The notes below the pieces were generated by a model. The model ran no database searches, had not been told where the DNA came from, and saw only the letters and a list, made by a program, of their open reading frames with translations. The translations under genes were made by a program, and so were the position numbers. This document shows positions 63,489 through 64,000 of a stretch of DNA of 64,000 bases, piece by piece. This DNA comes from an uncultured Francisella sp. (lineage in GTDB: Bacteria > Pseudomonadota > Gammaproteobacteria > Burkholderiales > Neisseriaceae): NCBI GenBank assembly GCA_943913655.1, contig CALTZA010000008.1:1-64000 (forward strand). The letters run 5' to 3'. The first letter of the stretch is position 1. Each line of letters starts with the position of its first letter.

Positions 63489-64000
63489 TTATTTGATTAG
63501 ATATTCCATTCCATCATCTGCAAGTTGTGTGTTAGCAAAGATGGATCTGGCCTCAGCAAGCAAGGCTTGGCGACTTTCTTGGTCACTATAGCGAGAACTT
63601 AGATGAGTCAAAAATAATTGTGTAGCACCTGCTTTTTTTGCCATTTGCGCAGCCTGAAGGGCAGTAGAATGCTGATGATTTTTAGCCTTGTTGCGTAAAG
63701 TCTCTTGATAAGTTGCCTCGTGCACTACTATATTGGCATTTTTAGCTGCCATCAATTCATTGGGATGAGGTTCTGTATCACCGAAAATGGTAATCACACG
63801 AAAAGAAGAACCCTGCCCCAGCTCTAGGCGAAAAGCACTTGAGAAACAGCGGTGTAACAATGTATAAGCGATTATTTTATAAGAACTGCCTTGTGCAATC
63901 ACCTCACCGTTATTACTATATTCATAAATGGTGAGAGGATAACGCAAGCGTGCGTGTATTGCGGTTAAATTAAACTCAAGCCAATCTCTAATTCCTACAG
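63489..64000 (-). CDS. rnz: RNase Z-like metallo-beta-lactamase-fold hydrolase (5' end outside window)
   Basis: The C-terminal 170 residues; the frame is open to the window edge, so the start lies beyond 64,000. Motifs: FGDTEPHPNELMAAKNANIVVHEATY (metal-binding Asp and HEATY), NHQHSTALQAAQMAKKAGATQLFLTHLSSRY (HST helix and the last metal His, HLSSRY). These match RNase Z, which trims tRNA 3' ends. Some other MBL-fold hydrolases look alike. Confidence 0.82.
   Translation of the reverse strand, partial: VGIRDWLEFNLTAIHARLRYPLTIYEYSNNGEVIAQGSSYKIIAYTLLHRCFSSAFRLELGQGSSFRVITIFGDTEPHPNELMAAKNANIVVHEATYQETLRNKAKNHQHSTALQAAQMAKKAGATQLFLTHLSSRYSDQESRQALLAEARSIFANTQLADDGMEYLIK

Noticed and set aside
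1..64000. Neisseriaceae DNA uptake sequences
   Set aside because: I saw only isolated near matches to known dialects (such as CTGCCTGAA near 44,545 and ACAGCCTGAA near 35,955). No repeated 12-mer was evident by eye; a computed k-mer count would settle it.
1..64000. CRISPR arrays, insertion sequences, integrases
   Set aside because: No regularly spaced repeats, no transposase or integrase motifs, and no terminal inverted repeats were found. The only strong tandem repeat is the two-unit 110-bp duplication.

Overview
The window looks like chromosome of an AT-rich member of the Neisseriaceae (Betaproteobacteria). The evidence is an RmpM-type OmpA protein with the Neisseria-style N-terminus, the order TPR protein-lolB-ispE-tRNA-Gln-prs-rplY, divergent ppsR/ppsA, a pyrB-pyrI pair, and lptD-surA-pdxA next to an mla operon with amgK divergent. 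The low GC, several large pseudogenes (pepN, amgK, a 23S rRNA fragment, decayed spacers) and a surA without its isomerase domain suggest a host-restricted lineage undergoing gene loss. The genus cannot be fixed from this sequence; a Snodgrassella-like relative is a guess.

Layout. 1-1,100: 23S rRNA fragment and rmpM. 1.6-6.5 kb: envelope and housekeeping run (TPR, lolB, ispE, tRNA-Gln, prs, rplY). 6.6-11.2 kb: two tandem SGNH-hydrolase autotransporters. 11.2-16.9 kb: purB, a frameshifted gene, lpxH, a candidate small RNA with its own terminator, mrp, lysS. 17-23 kb: ppsR/ppsA, pyrBI, rppH. 23.1-24.2 kb: decayed DNA. 24.2-30.8 kb: tsaB-rimI-hypothetical, ppiD, hupB, lon. 30.9-33.6 kb: full-length pepN pseudogene. 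33.6-37.5 kb: cyaY, lptM, lysA, bolA-like, aroG, an M50 protease. 37.8-44.7 kb: mlaFEDC, pdxA, surA, lptD on one strand. 44.9-45.5 kb: amgK pseudogene. 45.5-51.9 kb: an RbbA-type ABC export system with HlyD and TolC partners. 52-55.4 kb: mug, tatD, a thioesterase-like gene, dapF and a DUF484 gene. 62.8-64 kb: a small TPR protein and the end of an RNase Z-like gene.

The most unusual part is 55.5-62.5 kb. It reads as a set of peptidoglycan-hydrolase toxin modules. Module 1 is a GH24-type lysozyme behind an exported His/Lys-rich leader. It is currently thrown out of frame by a 110-bp tandem duplication, and two paralogous periplasmic proteins (probable immunity proteins) follow it. Further downstream are a decayed GDPGG-type lysozyme-like domain, followed by an LprI-like protein and a lipoprotein; a second GDPGG-type domain behind a copy of the module 1 linker; and a CHAP/BPSL0067-like amidase domain behind a decayed copy of the module 1 leader and upstream region. 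This resembles a polymorphic toxin locus with orphan cassettes, like maf islands in principle, but with a different leader. The toxin and immunity roles are inferred.
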